NCBI GenBank assembly: GCA_030272585.1
Contig: BSYQ01000001.1
Span: forward strand, 10,617,001 to 10,681,000
Source: Bryopsis sp. KO-2023
Lineage: Eukaryota > Chlorophyta > Ulvophyceae > Bryopsidales > Bryopsidaceae
Reading direction: 5' to 3'
DNA: 64,000 nt
The stretch's first letter is position 1. Each line of letters starts with the position of its first letter. Below the pieces are notes generated by a model. The model saw only the letters and a list, made by a program, of their open reading frames with translations. It ran no database searches and was not told where the DNA came from. Shown one piece after another: positions 1-10,065 of the stretch. The translations under genes and the position numbers were made by a program.

Positions 1-1
1 T

Positions 2-550
2 GCTGGAAATGGTCGATATGTGGTGACGACATGCCCGGAGGGACATGCCCTCTGCGCCGCTTCTTCACGTGGGGGATGGCGCCACTGTTTCCGCATGATG
101 TTGGCGATACTCATGATGTGTGCAGCGGGGATCGAGAAGAATGGACGTCGGCTTCAATTGAAGAAACCGTTTACGGCGGAGCAACTGGCTCGGATACCAG
201 CATTTCGGAGAGGCGCTACTGCTGAGGAAATACTGGGAACGGGGGCAGAGTGTCCGGGGTGTGTCTGGACGGCCGTCAAAGAGCGATTTGGAGCTCAGCC
301 TCAATGGAGGGTACCGGTGCGCGATCTCTTTCGCAATTATGACGCCTTGTACCGCCCATTTATCGACCCGGAGCTGCCTGAGATTGAACGTGTGGAGCTA
401 CTGATCCGTTACCTGGCGGAAGATGGCAAAATCTCCTACACTGTTTCGGATATGGCCAAGCGGTTCCAGAAGAAGGACGACGGGGATGACGGCGGCAAGG
501 GCGGTGGTCTCGGGGAAGGCAGTGGTGCATCGGGAATGGTCAGTACTTAG
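2..550 (+). CDS. C-terminal part of a retrotransposon third ORF with RING-like zinc pairs (partial, 5' end outside window)
   Basis: The frame is open from the window edge to TAG at 548-550, so the first ATG (20) is probably internal. The peptide has the pattern Y-x-V-x(2)-C-P-x-G-H-x-L-C followed about 55 residues later by C-P-G-C. This resembles the Cys/His pairs in the third ORF of element B (PCGYHLVC and CNMC), and hydrophobic residues are shared around them. I therefore read it as the 3' end of a homologous third ORF from another element, at the position where B carries its own just upstream of the 3' LTR. The tail is rich in Asp, Gly and Lys (DDGDDGGKGGG) and probably disordered. Its SDMAKRF stretch is similar to ADMSKRF in the A third ORF. 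A diverged host zinc protein is the alternative. Confidence 0.5.
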   Translation, partial: AGNGRYVVTTCPEGHALCAASSRGGWRHCFRMMLAILMMCAAGIEKNGRRLQLKKPFTAEQLARIPAFRRGATAEEILGTGAECPGCVWTAVKERFGAQPQWRVPVRDLFRNYDALYRPFIDPELPEIERVELLIRYLAEDGKISYTVSDMAKRFQKKDDGDDGGKGGGLGEGSGASGMVST

Positions 551-1008
551 GGGCAGTGTTTCTTTGCAGCGTTTCTGGGGTGTTGGGTGTTTTTTGTGTT
601 TTTCTTTGTTTTTGTTTGATAGTCTGTTTGGTGAAAGGGCGGTCCCGTTTCGGGTGATCCGTGAGGTTGGAAGTGGTTTGATTGGGGATGGGTTTTTCTT
701 TTTGTTTTCGCAATGAACTTTTTCCTGTGGGGTATTTGAACGAATGAACAAACAGTCAGAAATGGTCTTAAGATCACCCTTGTAAGGAAAGAGTATGAGC
801 AGTAGTGAAATAGTGTCGGGGAAATAGTACTCGGGGAAATGGTAGAAGAAAGAAAAAAAAAAAAAAAAAAAAAACTAACTCCTGAGAAATAGCACATGGA
901 AATAGTGAAAAAAAAAAAAAAAAAAAAAAAAAGACGAACCCCTTACGCGATAGCAGTGTGGTCGCCCTTGTGGGACACAAGGCTTTCCGGGGAGGGGAAG
1001 GTCACAGC
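551..1008. other. Non-coding stretch with two poly(A) tracts
   Basis: No gene is seen here. Two adenine runs of more than 20 bases lie at about 852-874 and 909-931, separated by a short imperfect repeat of the form GAAATAG. A purine-rich stretch (GGGGAGGGGAAG, 989-1000) just before a TGTAACC sequence could be a polypurine tract for the putative LTR that follows. Confidence 0.4.
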
Positions 1009-1594
1009 TGTAACCTTCATTTTGAGGGTCAAGAGCAGGCGAAGGGTCTTGTGGAAACAGCCCATGCCAGAAACAGCTCTAGGAAAAGGATAGAAAAGGC
1101 AGAACTGTAAGAGAAAGTGGGTAGGAGACACTGGGACAGTTTAGCCGAAACAGACGCTGGCAGGACTGCTGGTTTAGGAGAAACTGCTGTTTGAGCAGTA
1201 CTGCGGTAGTCAGTTATAACGGTTACGAGGGGGAATGGATTGATCTAGTGACAAAGGGCTTAGTCAAGGTTCCAAAGGGATCAGAGAAGACTAGGGTAGT
1301 GTTGGAATAGGTTGATCCATAGGGGTTGAGGTGACTGATGCCTAGGAAGAACCTAGGATATAAAGGGCAGTGCTGTGGGTTAGGGTTAGGTTCCCATTCT
1401 GGTTGAGATTGTTCTTGCTGGAAGCACAGCCGATTGGCTTTGTAAAAGCTTCGTTTTGGACGTATTCCACTTGTGTTTCGACTCCGTTTCCACCACTGCA
1501 ACAGTTACAACAACCACTACAGCCGCCAGACTGCAGACAGTCACAGTGCTGCAGAACTGTGAGGGCCCACCGCCTGCCAGGCGCACCCATTTGT
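1009..1594 (+). repeat. Putative 5' LTR of element A (no partner copy found)
   Basis: The stretch starts with TGTAACC after a purine-rich tract. It holds a TATA box (TATAAA, 1359-1364) about 235 bp before its end and stops at a TTTGT-TTGG junction, like the LTR/primer-site junction of element G near 57660. Gag follows 130 bp later. No second copy occurs in the window, so both borders are provisional. Confidence 0.35.
1359..1364 (+). promoter_or_regulatory. TATA box of putative LTR A
   Basis: TATAAA sits inside GGATATAAAGGGC, 365 bp upstream of the gag ATG. Its position fits a U3/R boundary. Confidence 0.45.
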
Positions 1595-1723
1595 TTGGTC
1601 ACAGATAGCGACTAGGATTGCAACCAGAACTGAAACGAGTTCGCATCCAAGTCACCAGAAAGTTTGGAAACTTTCCGGACACACTCCTATTACGTCAAAA
1701 TTCCAGGAAATTCAAACAAAAAC

Positions 1724-4561
1724 ATGTCCGGCCAGACGCCGCCACAGCTACCACCTATTCCACCTCCTGAGGAGGAAGAGGTGGTGGATAACCAACTAAT
1801 TCCCGTGGTTTATCCAGATGTGGTGCACCCACCAGCGCAGCAAATACATGATTTGCAGTGGGACAGACATGTACCCGACCAGGTTGAGGAACCGGACGAA
1901 GACTTAGACTCTGAACAAGAGTCGGAAGAGTCCGGGGACGAGGAGTATGATGAGGATATGGAGGACGTCCCGACAATAGAAGTCACCAACATCCTTCACC
2001 ATGAACATCAGCACATAAACGTCCACCAGCAGGAGGTGCACGTTCATGGTGTGGACGAGGGACAACTTAGGGACACAGCTGAGCATGTGTATGCCGCTGT
2101 CTCCTCGAATGTGCAAGAGGTTGCACAAAACCTGGAAGGACAAGTTCACGAGCAGGTTCAGCGTGCAGAGTCGACCTTAAAAGGCGACCTGAAAGAGGAA
2201 TATGAGCAGTTCGTGCTTTATGTCAGGAAGGAGGCCCAGAAGCTGGTCAATCAAAATACTGAGTCTATAGAAAGACAACAGAAATTGTTAGACCACCAGC
2301 ACAAATTGCTGGAACAGAATATAAAGTCCACAGAGCGGATCGACAGAAATCTGTTGGGTAAATACGATAACGAGGCTATTCTGCAAGAGCGACTTGATCG
2401 ACTGCAGGAATCAGCCCGTACCCAAGCTGAAGCTGTTGATCAAACCAATGCGCTCAGGGAGAAACAAATTCTGTCTCTGCAAGCCTCTCTGACAAAAGTT
2501 GCTGAAGGTATGCGCCTACAGCAGACAACGCTGGATAACCTAGCTCGGACTACTGATGAGTCTCGGTGCGAGCAAGTCGACCACCAAGGCCAGCTAGACA
2601 CACTCTCAGGCTTGGTAAGCCAGAGCCTAAAAGTGTTGCGGGACTTACACCAAGCCGAAGAACAACGCAAACAAAGAAGAGCGGAACGAGGCAGTGTGAG
2701 TTCTGATGACACTGCAGGAGGACACAGGTCGATGCAACTGATGGAGAAATTTCTATCAGACGCGACAGAGAAACAGCAGACTTTGGAAAGTAACCTATCC
2801 AAGTATGTTGATTCGAAGTTCAAAGAAACACTGAGTGCGTGGAAAAAACGGGAGAAAGTTCGAGTCCCGGCTCAGGACCCAGTTGTAGTGGGTATGATGG
2901 GAGCAGGAACTGGCACGGTCACTTTGCCGGCCACGACAGCTGCAGCCACAAGCGTTCCTTTTGTGTCATCCACTCCTCTTACCAGTATCCCATTTCCGGT
3001 ACCACCTGTTCCGGATCTGAGTACTTTTACTGGTCTAACCACGTTAGGAGGATTGGGTGGTCGCAGCCCATCGACAACTGTCGCAGACTCCGTGGGTGGA
3101 GGTTCTCCATCTTCCTGGGGTTTATTTACATCCCCAAGAACACGGACGGCATGGAGTCTTGCGCCGCCACAAACTATGGCAATGGGCGCACCATTCGGCC
3201 AAGCGGGTCAACTTGGCACAGCCAGACCCATACTTAGTGTCCCTGTAACGAGTGTGTTACCACCAACGACATCCATGTTAACACAACCACTGACGACAGT
3301 TCCGCTGTCTGTCTTCTATCCAATCCCGGCTCTAAACACCCAACCTGGTATCCAACCAGGAAACCAACCAGGCACCCAACCGAGTTTGGGACAATCCGTA
3401 AACCAATACGGAGCACCTTCCGCGAGTAACCCGTATTACGGGTGGGGTTCTTATCCCTCAACTCCATCAAGCCAGCCACAGGGTGGAAATCGATCTGGTG
3501 GTGGTGGAGGGGGACCCGGAGGTGGGCCTGGGGGTGGAGGCGGAGGCGGAGGAGGACCACCTGGAAGTGGAGGGGGATCTTTCCTTTCCGGACCAGGTGG
3601 AGGTGGGGGTGGTGGATGGCCGTACCACCCAGGTGGAGGTGGAGGTGGCGGAGGTGGAGGTGGGGGTCCTCCAGACCCTAACCAAGGCTTTGCTGCTCCG
3701 CAAGATCGCCACGGACGGATTCCGTCATCCGTTCGTATTCCTTTCCCAAAGGCCTTCTCAGGTGATGGTCAGCGGTGGATCAGAGATTGGCAACTAGAAA
3801 TGACGGTCTATTGCCAGACTTTGGACATCGATGAGAGCGTATGGTTCAGGCTCTTCCGCAGTAACCTGACCGGAGCTGCTGCTCAGTGGCGAAACGTCCA
3901 GGATCTGCGTACAAGGGAAGGAAAAAGACATCCAATCACAAATTGGATTGAGTTTGTTGAGGAACTGGTCCAAGCATTTGAACCCACCAGAATGTCTGAT
4001 GTAGCCAGGCGCTCCTTACGGAACCTGAAACAGACTGGGTCAGTGCATCAGTACATTGTTGCTTTCCGAGAACAAGTGCTGAGGATTCCCAACATGACAG
4101 ATGAAGAACAATACTTCTTCTTCGTGGACGGGTTAAAGTTCCATATTAAACAACAAACTGTGGCTCAAGTGCCGCACGGCATTGAGTTGGCGATCCAGAC
4201 GGCGGCTCGTCTTGATGCTATTGCCTCATCCGGAGGAGGAAACTTTCGTGGCCGCGGACGGTGGCGCGGAGGTAAAGGCCGAGGCCAAAATAAAAAGCAA
4301 AACCAACCCCAGACTGATAAGGCAAACCAGATGGGTGGCCAACAGCAACCCCAGCCAGACCAGGCACAAAACATTGGCCAAGGTCGAGGTCGGGGAAGGG
4401 GTGGTGGCCGAGGTCGCGGACGAGGTGGTGGCAGGAATCAAGGACGTGGAGGTGGAGGCGTAAATCCTAAATGCTATATGTGTGGAAAAACTGGACATAT
4501 TCAAAGTAAGTGTCCAGAGGGCGAAAAGTTCAAGAAATGGTTAAACGAAAAAGCCGGATGA
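1724..4561 (+). CDS. gag: Gag polyprotein of element A
   Basis: This structural protein packages element RNA into particles. I take ATG 1724 (AACATGTCC) as the start; the open frame upstream has no earlier ATG. The order is: an acidic, Pro-rich N-terminus; a long coiled coil (roughly residues 110-370); a Ser/Thr/Pro-rich stretch; a poly-Gly linker (about 590-660); and a retrotransposon Gag capsid domain beginning near IRIPFPKAFSGDG (nt about 3736) and running to about 4200. An Arg/Gly-rich RNA-binding stretch and one CCHC zinc knuckle (CYMCGKTGHIQSKC, 4473-4514) follow. About 945 residues is long for a plant gypsy Gag, mainly because of the coiled coil and linkers. Pol overlaps the end in the -1 frame, with a GTTAAAC slippery site at 4540. 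The frame is intact. Confidence 0.9.
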   Translation: MSGQTPPQLPPIPPPEEEEVVDNQLIPVVYPDVVHPPAQQIHDLQWDRHVPDQVEEPDEDLDSEQESEESGDEEYDEDMEDVPTIEVTNILHHEHQHINVHQQEVHVHGVDEGQLRDTAEHVYAAVSSNVQEVAQNLEGQVHEQVQRAESTLKGDLKEEYEQFVLYVRKEAQKLVNQNTESIERQQKLLDHQHKLLEQNIKSTERIDRNLLGKYDNEAILQERLDRLQESARTQAEAVDQTNALREKQILSLQASLTKVAEGMRLQQTTLDNLARTTDESRCEQVDHQGQLDTLSGLVSQSLKVLRDLHQAEEQRKQRRAERGSVSSDDTAGGHRSMQLMEKFLSDATEKQQTLESNLSKYVDSKFKETLSAWKKREKVRVPAQDPVVVGMMGAGTGTVTLPATTAAATSVPFVSSTPLTSIPFPVPPVPDLSTFTGLTTLGGLGGRSPSTTVADSVGGGSPSSWGLFTSPRTRTAWSLAPPQTMAMGAPFGQAGQLGTARPILSVPVTSVLPPTTSMLTQPLTTVPLSVFYPIPALNTQPGIQPGNQPGTQPSLGQSVNQYGAPSASNPYYGWGSYPSTPSSQPQGGNRSGGGGGGPGGGPGGGGGGGGGPPGSGGGSFLSGPGGGGGGGWPYHPGGGGGGGGGGGGPPDPNQGFAAPQDRHGRIPSSVRIPFPKAFSGDGQRWIRDWQLEMTVYCQTLDIDESVWFRLFRSNLTGAAAQWRNVQDLRTREGKRHPITNWIEFVEELVQAFEPTRMSDVARRSLRNLKQTGSVHQYIVAFREQVLRIPNMTDEEQYFFFVDGLKFHIKQQTVAQVPHGIELAIQTAARLDAIASSGGGNFRGRGRWRGGKGRGQNKKQNQPQTDKANQMGGQQQPQPDQAQNIGQGRGRGRGGGRGRGRGGGRNQGRGGGGVNPKCYMCGKTGHIQSKCPEGEKFKKWLNEKAG
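4540..4546 (+). promoter_or_regulatory. -1 ribosomal frameshift heptamer (GTTAAAC) of element A
   Basis: In the gag frame this reads G TTA AAC, five codons before the gag stop. The protease/RT frame is exactly -1 relative to gag. B and D carry the same heptamer at the equivalent place. No strong stem is obvious just downstream in A. Confidence 0.6.
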
Positions 4562-5006
4562 ACAGAGCCCAGACTCGTTCGGCGAAACGCAGAAGGGCAC
4601 GCCGTCACAGATATAAGCAGCGCCAGAAACTTCTTAGAAAAGAAAGGTTAGCTCGAAATGCAGAAGTGAATAAAAGAGCACAAGGGGAAATAGAAAAGAA
4701 TGCTACCCAAGGTGCAGAGGGATCGATTATGAGTGCTAAGTTGGAAACTCGATCCAGTAAGTGCAGCACGCTTACTAGGACAAGTTCAGAATCAAGTTCG
4801 GAACCTGTCGACTCTGTTCATGGAGACCTTGGTAGTCCTGAAGGAACTGAGAATTCGGTATCGTTCCCGCCTCAAGGAACGAAACGAAGTCCGGAAGGAA
4901 GGGAACCCGCAAGGGAATCAAATAAGCCTGCCACTCGTTCACCACCAACTGACGAGTCAGCAGCCCCTGTTCAGGGAACAGGTAGAGGACAAAAAGTGGA
5001 TGAAGG
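4546..5006 (+). pseudogene. pol: Element A pol, N-terminal part before the hAT-type insertion
   Basis: This is read in the -1 frame after the slippery site. It starts with a strongly basic region (many Arg and Lys over about 50 residues), then a Ser/Glu-rich linker leading to the protease. The frame is cut at 5006 by the 465-bp miniature transposon. Removing that element plus one 8-bp target duplication joins codon GG|T and continues at 5480 in frame. Downstream pol also carries a TGA, so the gene is non-functional as it stands. Confidence 0.75.
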
Positions 5007-5471
5007 CAGAGATAGGACTTGGGCCAAATTTTTGGTCCGACTCCGGTCCGGTCCGGTTACGGTCGGGTTACGGTCACCGTACTACGGCCGTAACTCCGTA
5101 CCGTAACCGGAGTAATATGTTGTTTTTACGGTACGGAACAGGTACGGTATAACTACGGTAGGCCCTAAATCACCGTGAAGTAGCGTGGTTCAGTGCTAAA
5201 GCGTTAGGCTGCAGTCAGTAGGGTCGCGGGTTCGAATCCCCCTGGGTTCCTTTGGAATCGCGGGACCCTGCGGGGGTCACTTTCTACGGTTTACGGTTGT
5301 TACGGCCGTTACGGTCGTTACGGTCCGGTACGGAGCGGTACGGAGTGGTACGGTGCTACGGTTACGGCCGTAAAAGTACGATTTTCTGACGAAAATTGTA
5401 CTCCGGTTACGGTCCGGTTACGGTGGTTACGGTCCGGTTACGGTGACCGTAACCGTAAAGTCCTATCTCTG
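5007..5471. mobile_element. hAT-type non-autonomous miniature transposon (MITE) carrying a tRNA-like sequence
   Basis: Perfect 14-bp terminal inverted repeats (CAGAGATAGGACTT at 5007-5020 and its reverse complement at 5458-5471) are flanked by a perfect 8-bp direct repeat, GATGAAGG (4999-5006 and 5472-5479). An 8-bp duplication and termini starting CAGAG are typical of the hAT superfamily. The 465-bp body encodes no protein. It is packed with TACGG/CCGTA motifs in both orientations, which could be subterminal transposase-binding sites. A degenerate tRNA-Cys-like sequence sits in the middle. The insertion disrupts pol of element A. Confidence 0.88.
5179..5250 (+). other. tRNA-Cys(GCA)-like sequence inside the MITE, probably a pseudogene or SINE-like module
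   Basis: A perfect B-box/T-arm sequence, GGTTCGAATCC (5229-5239), follows an A-box-like TGGTTCAGTGC (5187-5197) and an anticodon-loop-like CTGCAGT with GCA at 5211-5213. Spacing is close to a tRNA. The acceptor arms do not pair well and the T-stem has a mismatch, so I do not call a functional tRNA gene. The internal polymerase III promoter boxes may still be active. Confidence 0.55.
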
Positions 5472-5479
5472 GATGAAGG

Positions 5480-5879
5480 TCAGTATTCACCTTCTGAGCG
5501 TATGTTACCACTAGGAGGTCCTAACCATTTGCAATTTATGGGATATGAGATCCGAGCCAGATTAGGAGGAGTACCGATCTCCGCCTATGTTGATTGTGGT
5601 GCAACGGAGAACTACATTACCAAGAAACTAGTTACGAGACTGAAACTCGAAACAACCGAGTGCAAAAAGGGAGTCACTTTGGCGGACGGAACCCTATGTT
5701 CACTTGATCGGCGATGCGAAGACTTGCAGCTCAGGATGGGTACTTATACCACAACCCTTTCCGCAGACGTCTTCCCAAACCTTTCGTATGACATGATACT
5801 AGGGCTTCCTTGGTTGATGCAGACCAATCCCAAACTGGACTTTGCAACAGGCACGCTCAAAGTTCCAGTGGGTGCTGGA
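5480..5879 (+). pseudogene. pol: Element A pol, aspartic protease segment ending at an in-frame TGA
   Basis: This continues the pol frame after the MITE. It contains a retropepsin core with active site D-C-G-A (5592-5603) instead of the usual D-S/T-G, and the downstream flap/psi-loop motif ILGLPW. B and D also have D-C-G, so the change looks lineage-specific rather than decay. TGA at 5880-5882 stops the frame. The same frame reopens at once and encodes reverse transcriptase. B has no stop at this place, so a point nonsense mutation is the simplest reading. Confidence 0.8.
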
Positions 5880-5882
5880 TGA

Positions 5883-8800
5883 ACAACTGTTCCTATGAAG
5901 GAACGACCATCAGATTATTTACAGCACCTAGCACCGGCTATTGATACAGTCTCAGCGAAAAAGTTATTCTCGCTCGTGAGGAACAGTCCAGAAGTTGATC
6001 AGGCATACCTTGTGGTTGTGCGACCAACCACCCCGGAAGATATGGCACATCTCATGCAGTATCCATATCCGGGAATTCCAGAAGAGCGTTTGAACGCTAC
6101 TGGAACCACACCAGCTTATCTCCAGCCGGATGTGGAAAAGGTAATGCATTCGGGTCTCGACCCAAGGATCAAGGCTGTCCTCACAAGTTTCAAGGATGTG
6201 TTCCCGAAAGACTTACCACCCGGCGTTCCTCCAGTCAGAAAAGGCCACGAATTTAAGGTGGACCTGGAGGACGAACAAATGACCCCAATCCACCGTCCCT
6301 TGTACAAACTCTCTCCAGCCGAGCTGGACGAAGTTAGGACACAGGTGGATTACCTCCTTGAACAAAGGAAGATCCGACCCTCCGAGAGTCCCTGGGGCGC
6401 ACCCATACTCTTTGTTCCCAAGAAAGACGGAGGGTTGAGAATGTGTGTGGATTACCGTTGGATAAACAAATTCACGGTAAAGAATAGGTATCCACTCCCT
6501 CTTCCTGAGGAGTTAATGGACCGTCTCGCCAGAGCGAAGATCTATACGAAGATCGACCTCCGCTCAGGCTACTGGCAGTTTCCCGTTCGACCCAAGGATA
6601 CTCCCAAGACGGCATTCCGGACGAGATACGGACATTTCGAATTTCTCGTGTGTCCGTTCGGAATGACCAACTGCCCAGCCCAGTTCCAGACCATGGTTCA
6701 GGATTTGCTGGGGGAGTTCCTTGACGAATTTGTAGTGGTGTTTATCGACGACATCCTGGTCTTTTCCAACTCGGTGGAAGAGCACGTCGAGCACCTAAAA
6801 CTGGTCTTTGAACGGTTGCGGAAACATAAGTTGTACGCAAAAGCCAGTAAGTGCGAAGTAGGGGTAGCAGAGACGGACTACCTGGGGTATCATTTGTCGG
6901 AAAAAGGCCTTCAACCGATGCAGGATAAGGTTAAGGCTATTCAACAATGGAAGGAGTTAACTTCGGTCACTGATGTGCGAAGTTTCCTGGGAATGGTGTC
7001 TTACTATCGTAAGTTCATTCCTGAGTTCGCTAGGATTGCGAGTCCCTTGACAGATCTAACCAAGAAGGATACTGTCTGGGAATGGGGGCTGAACCAACGC
7101 AATGCCTACAACGAACTTAAGGATCGGATTAGCCGCGCACCGATCTTACTCCTTCCTGATCCGGCTAAGGAGTACACCGTAATAACGGATGCATCTGGAA
7201 CTGCATATGGAGCGGTTCTTACCCAGGATCATGGGAAAGGTTTGCAACCAATTGCATACCTTTCCAGACGATTAAAACCAGCTGAAACGCGATACTCCGC
7301 ATATGAGCGGGAGCTGGGGGCAATAGCATATGCTTTAGCCCAGTGGCGACACTACCTTGAGGGATGCGATGGGGGTGTGAAGGTGTTGACGGACCACAAA
7401 CCGATCACCCACTTCATGAACCAGAGCACGTTGTCGCGGACCCAAACCCGGTGGTTAAACTCAGGGTTTTTCCAATCCATAGGTCCAAAAATCGTCTATA
7501 TCCAGGGGAAAGCCAATGTCTTGGCTGATGCGTTATCCCGGAGCCTTCCTGGTCCGCCAGACCAGCTCAATAACCTCTCCACTTGGGAAGTGGCAGAGAA
7601 GGAGGCATGGAAAGAGGCTTTGAGAAGTGATGAACAACTCAAGCCTATCTTTGAAAGGATGGAACGAGGGGTTTCTCCGCAATACAAGCTGGACGACGGG
7701 TTCTTGTATTATACCAAGACAGACCCAGGTCCTAGTTTGCTTGTGGTCCCTGCTTCTTTCCAGAAACGGATTCTGGAAGAGCATCACGACGTTCCCAGTG
7801 CCGGTCATGTTGGAGCAGACCGCATGACCGAAGTACTTACCCGCAGTTACTGGTGGAAAGGCGTTGGGTTAGCCGTAAAGGCATACGTGAAAACGTGCCC
7901 AACTTGTCAACTAAACAAATCGGACTTGCAAAGACAGAAAGGTCTTTTGCAGCCGTTGCCTATCCCAGACCAGAAATGGGAACAGATCACGACGGACTTG
8001 GTTACCGACCTACCGTCTTCCCATGGCTTCACAGCAATCGCTGTCTTTGTAGACCGATTGACGAAGTATGCGAGGTTCGTACCCTGTAACAAAACTATCA
8101 CGGCGCCAGAATACGCAAAGCTGTTCGTGGAGAACATATACAAACACTACGGGCTGCCTAAAATCATAGTTTCGGATCGGGATCCAAGGTTCACAAGTTT
8201 GTTCTGGACCTCCCTTTTCAAACTTTTAGGTACTCAGCTCCGGATGAGCACTGCATACCATCCTCAAACGGATGGGCAGTCGGAAGTCACCATCCGGGTG
8301 CTGGAGGATTTCCTGCGTCCGTATGTGGAACGGTATCCAGACCGTTGGGTGGATTATTTGCCAACCGCGGAATTTGCCGCAAATAATTCACGGAATGTCT
8401 CCACAGGCTACGCGCCAGCCCATCTTCTGTATGGCCAGAACATGGGGCAGATAGTTGTTGCCAGGAAGGGAGTTCGGACGGGCGATGAATCGGAAATGGC
8501 GGCTGAGATGGTACGTCGAATGGACGACCAAATGCGAAACGCTAAGGCGAAATACGCAGAGGCACAGAACCGCATGTGCACCTCAGCAAACAAACGTCGA
8601 AGGAAAGTGGATTTTCAGGTTGGCGATGAAGTGCTGGTACAAAGCAAGTATATTCCCCTTGCTTCACTTCAGAAAATCCCACCGAAAATCCGCCGACGAT
8701 TTGTTGGACCTTTCCGGGTGGCTAGCCGAATTGGGGCTGTCGCCTACCGTCTTGACCTTCCCGACCACTGGAAAATCCACCCAACTTTCCATGTGTCGAA

Positions 8801-9101
8801 ACTGAAGGCTTACTCTCGGCTTGATGACGATCAGCGAGAGATAGACGCTCCAGAGGGGGAGTTAGTGGATGGAACCATCGAATTCGAGGTCGAGCGCATC
8901 CTCAGAGATCGGGGCACTACTCGCAAGGAGTACCTGATCCTTTGGAAGGGCTACGATTTGATGGAATCCACCTGGGAGCCAGAAAGCCACCTGGCCAATG
9001 CCCAGGACTTGCTTAAGGAGTACTTAGCCAACAAACCGGAGAATAAACAAGTGACCCAGTCTAAGAAAAAGACTAGGGCCCAACGCAGAACTCGAACCTA
9101 A
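5883..9101 (+). pseudogene. pol: Element A pol: RT, RNase H, integrase and chromodomain
   Basis: The first ATG is at 5895, and about 1,070 residues are intact downstream of the TGA. Reverse transcriptase (about 6230-7130) has the catalytic FIDD motif at 6741-6752. RNase H (about 7170-7540) has D in TDASG, E in YERELGAIAY and D in ADALS. Integrase (about 7780-8560) has the HHCC zinc motif (CPTC at its end) and the DDE triad in TTDLVTDL, SDRDPRF and TDGQSEVT. A GPF module is followed by a C-terminal chromodomain (about 8880-9030; EVERIL, YLILWKGY, STWEPE), which defines chromoviruses. The chromodomain is expected to steer integration to marked chromatin. Upstream damage makes production of a full Gag-Pol unlikely. 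Confidence 0.9.
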
Positions 9102-9726
9102 ACAGGGATCATTACCACTCTGTTCACGCTCGACTTAATACTATCCTTCCAGCTGGGGGAAAAATATTAAGCCGAGAAAGTCGATTTGGAACGCTATCCA
9201 GATGGGATACCAAAAAGACTTAGGAAAAGAGCACCAAGTAGAACTCCCGGAAAAGCCTAGGGAAAGTTTCCATCTTTTCCTAGGGAAAGTTTCCATCTTT
9301 TCCGGCGAACGGGTTGCTATCTTTTCCCGTGACAGAACTGTGAACGGTTCGCAGGACGGGCTAGGGGTCAGTTTTCTTTCCGGGGAGGTTTACCTAACGC
9401 ACAACTCACACGCTCATAGCGACTGACAACAGGTGATGGGGACATTGGATCAAGTGATGGGTTAATGTCCGACCTGGAGGTCACGTGATTGCGCCGCAGG
9501 TGGAACTGAGTTGACATAAGCAAGTTAGGGTAAAATCAAATAGGCACGAACCCGTGTGGTGACGGCGACCTCCATAGAGTGTCACGTTACCGAGGTACGT
9601 TAGCTAATACGCCTAGCGTATCTTAAGGCGGACTTGCGATCATTTTGGCCTGGTTATTCTCGGCGCGCATACAGAAAAGTCGGAGACTAGTCGGAGAACA
9701 AAGCGCAGCCAACACAAAAAAAGAGA
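9102..9726 (+). promoter_or_regulatory. Non-coding gap between pol and third ORF of element A
   Basis: No gene is seen. A direct repeat of the type CCTAGGGAAAGTTTCCATC occurs twice (about 9256-9302). The last 120 bp resemble the region upstream of the B third ORF (ATTTTGGCCTGGT here, ATTTTGCCCTAGT there). The gap may therefore hold a leader or promoter for a separate third-ORF mRNA. Confidence 0.35.
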
Positions 9727-9920
9727 ATGCCAAAGCACAGCCCGATCATGTGGCGCAGTGGTGATAAGGCGGTTGAGGGAAAGGAGTCGAGTGGAAAACA
9801 ACCGGGTGGCAGCGGAAAAACGAAAGGCAGTGGCGGCGAGAAAGGCGGAAAAGGAAAAAGTGGAACTCTCGCCGACGCTTGCCCACCCAGAGGGGAACCC
9901 AAACCACTTATCACACCACC
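9727..9920 (+). pseudogene. Third ORF of element A, piece 1 of 3
   Basis: It begins at ATG 9727 (MPKHSPIMWRS) and is rich in Gly, Lys and Ser. It is cut after CC of a proline codon by the non-coding LTR element at 9921. With that element and one CCACC removed, the frame continues without a stop at 18982. It lies downstream of pol, like the third ORF of B, so it is probably an accessory protein of element A. Function is unknown. Confidence 0.7.
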
Positions 9921-10059
9921 TGAAACGAGGCTACTTTTTTCAAGGTCCCCTCGCCCTCCTAGAGGAGGACGAGTGCCTTCCTCAAGCGTCTCGTTAGATA
10001 GAACTTCCTTACAAGAATAAAGTTATAAAGAAGATACAACGACCTTTTCCTTCCACACT

Positions 10060-10065
10060 CTTATA
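10060..10065 (-). promoter_or_regulatory. TATA-like box in LTR of the non-coding element
   Basis: TATAAG on the minus strand within GGGTATAAGAG, downstream of the minisatellite. The identical copy in the right LTR is at 18505-18510, which would be the active promoter for a minus-strand transcript. Confidence 0.5.

Noticed and set aside
3234..3797. Pro/His- and Thr-rich frames opposite and beside the gag poly-Gly linker
   Set aside because: Shadows of GGT/GGA codon repeats in the gag frame; no domain. The same applies to frames around 21215-21650 and 44713-45150.
5179..5250. Functional tRNA-Cys gene
   Set aside because: Acceptor arms do not pair and the T-stem has a mismatch, although the B box is perfect. 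Kept only as a tRNA-like module.
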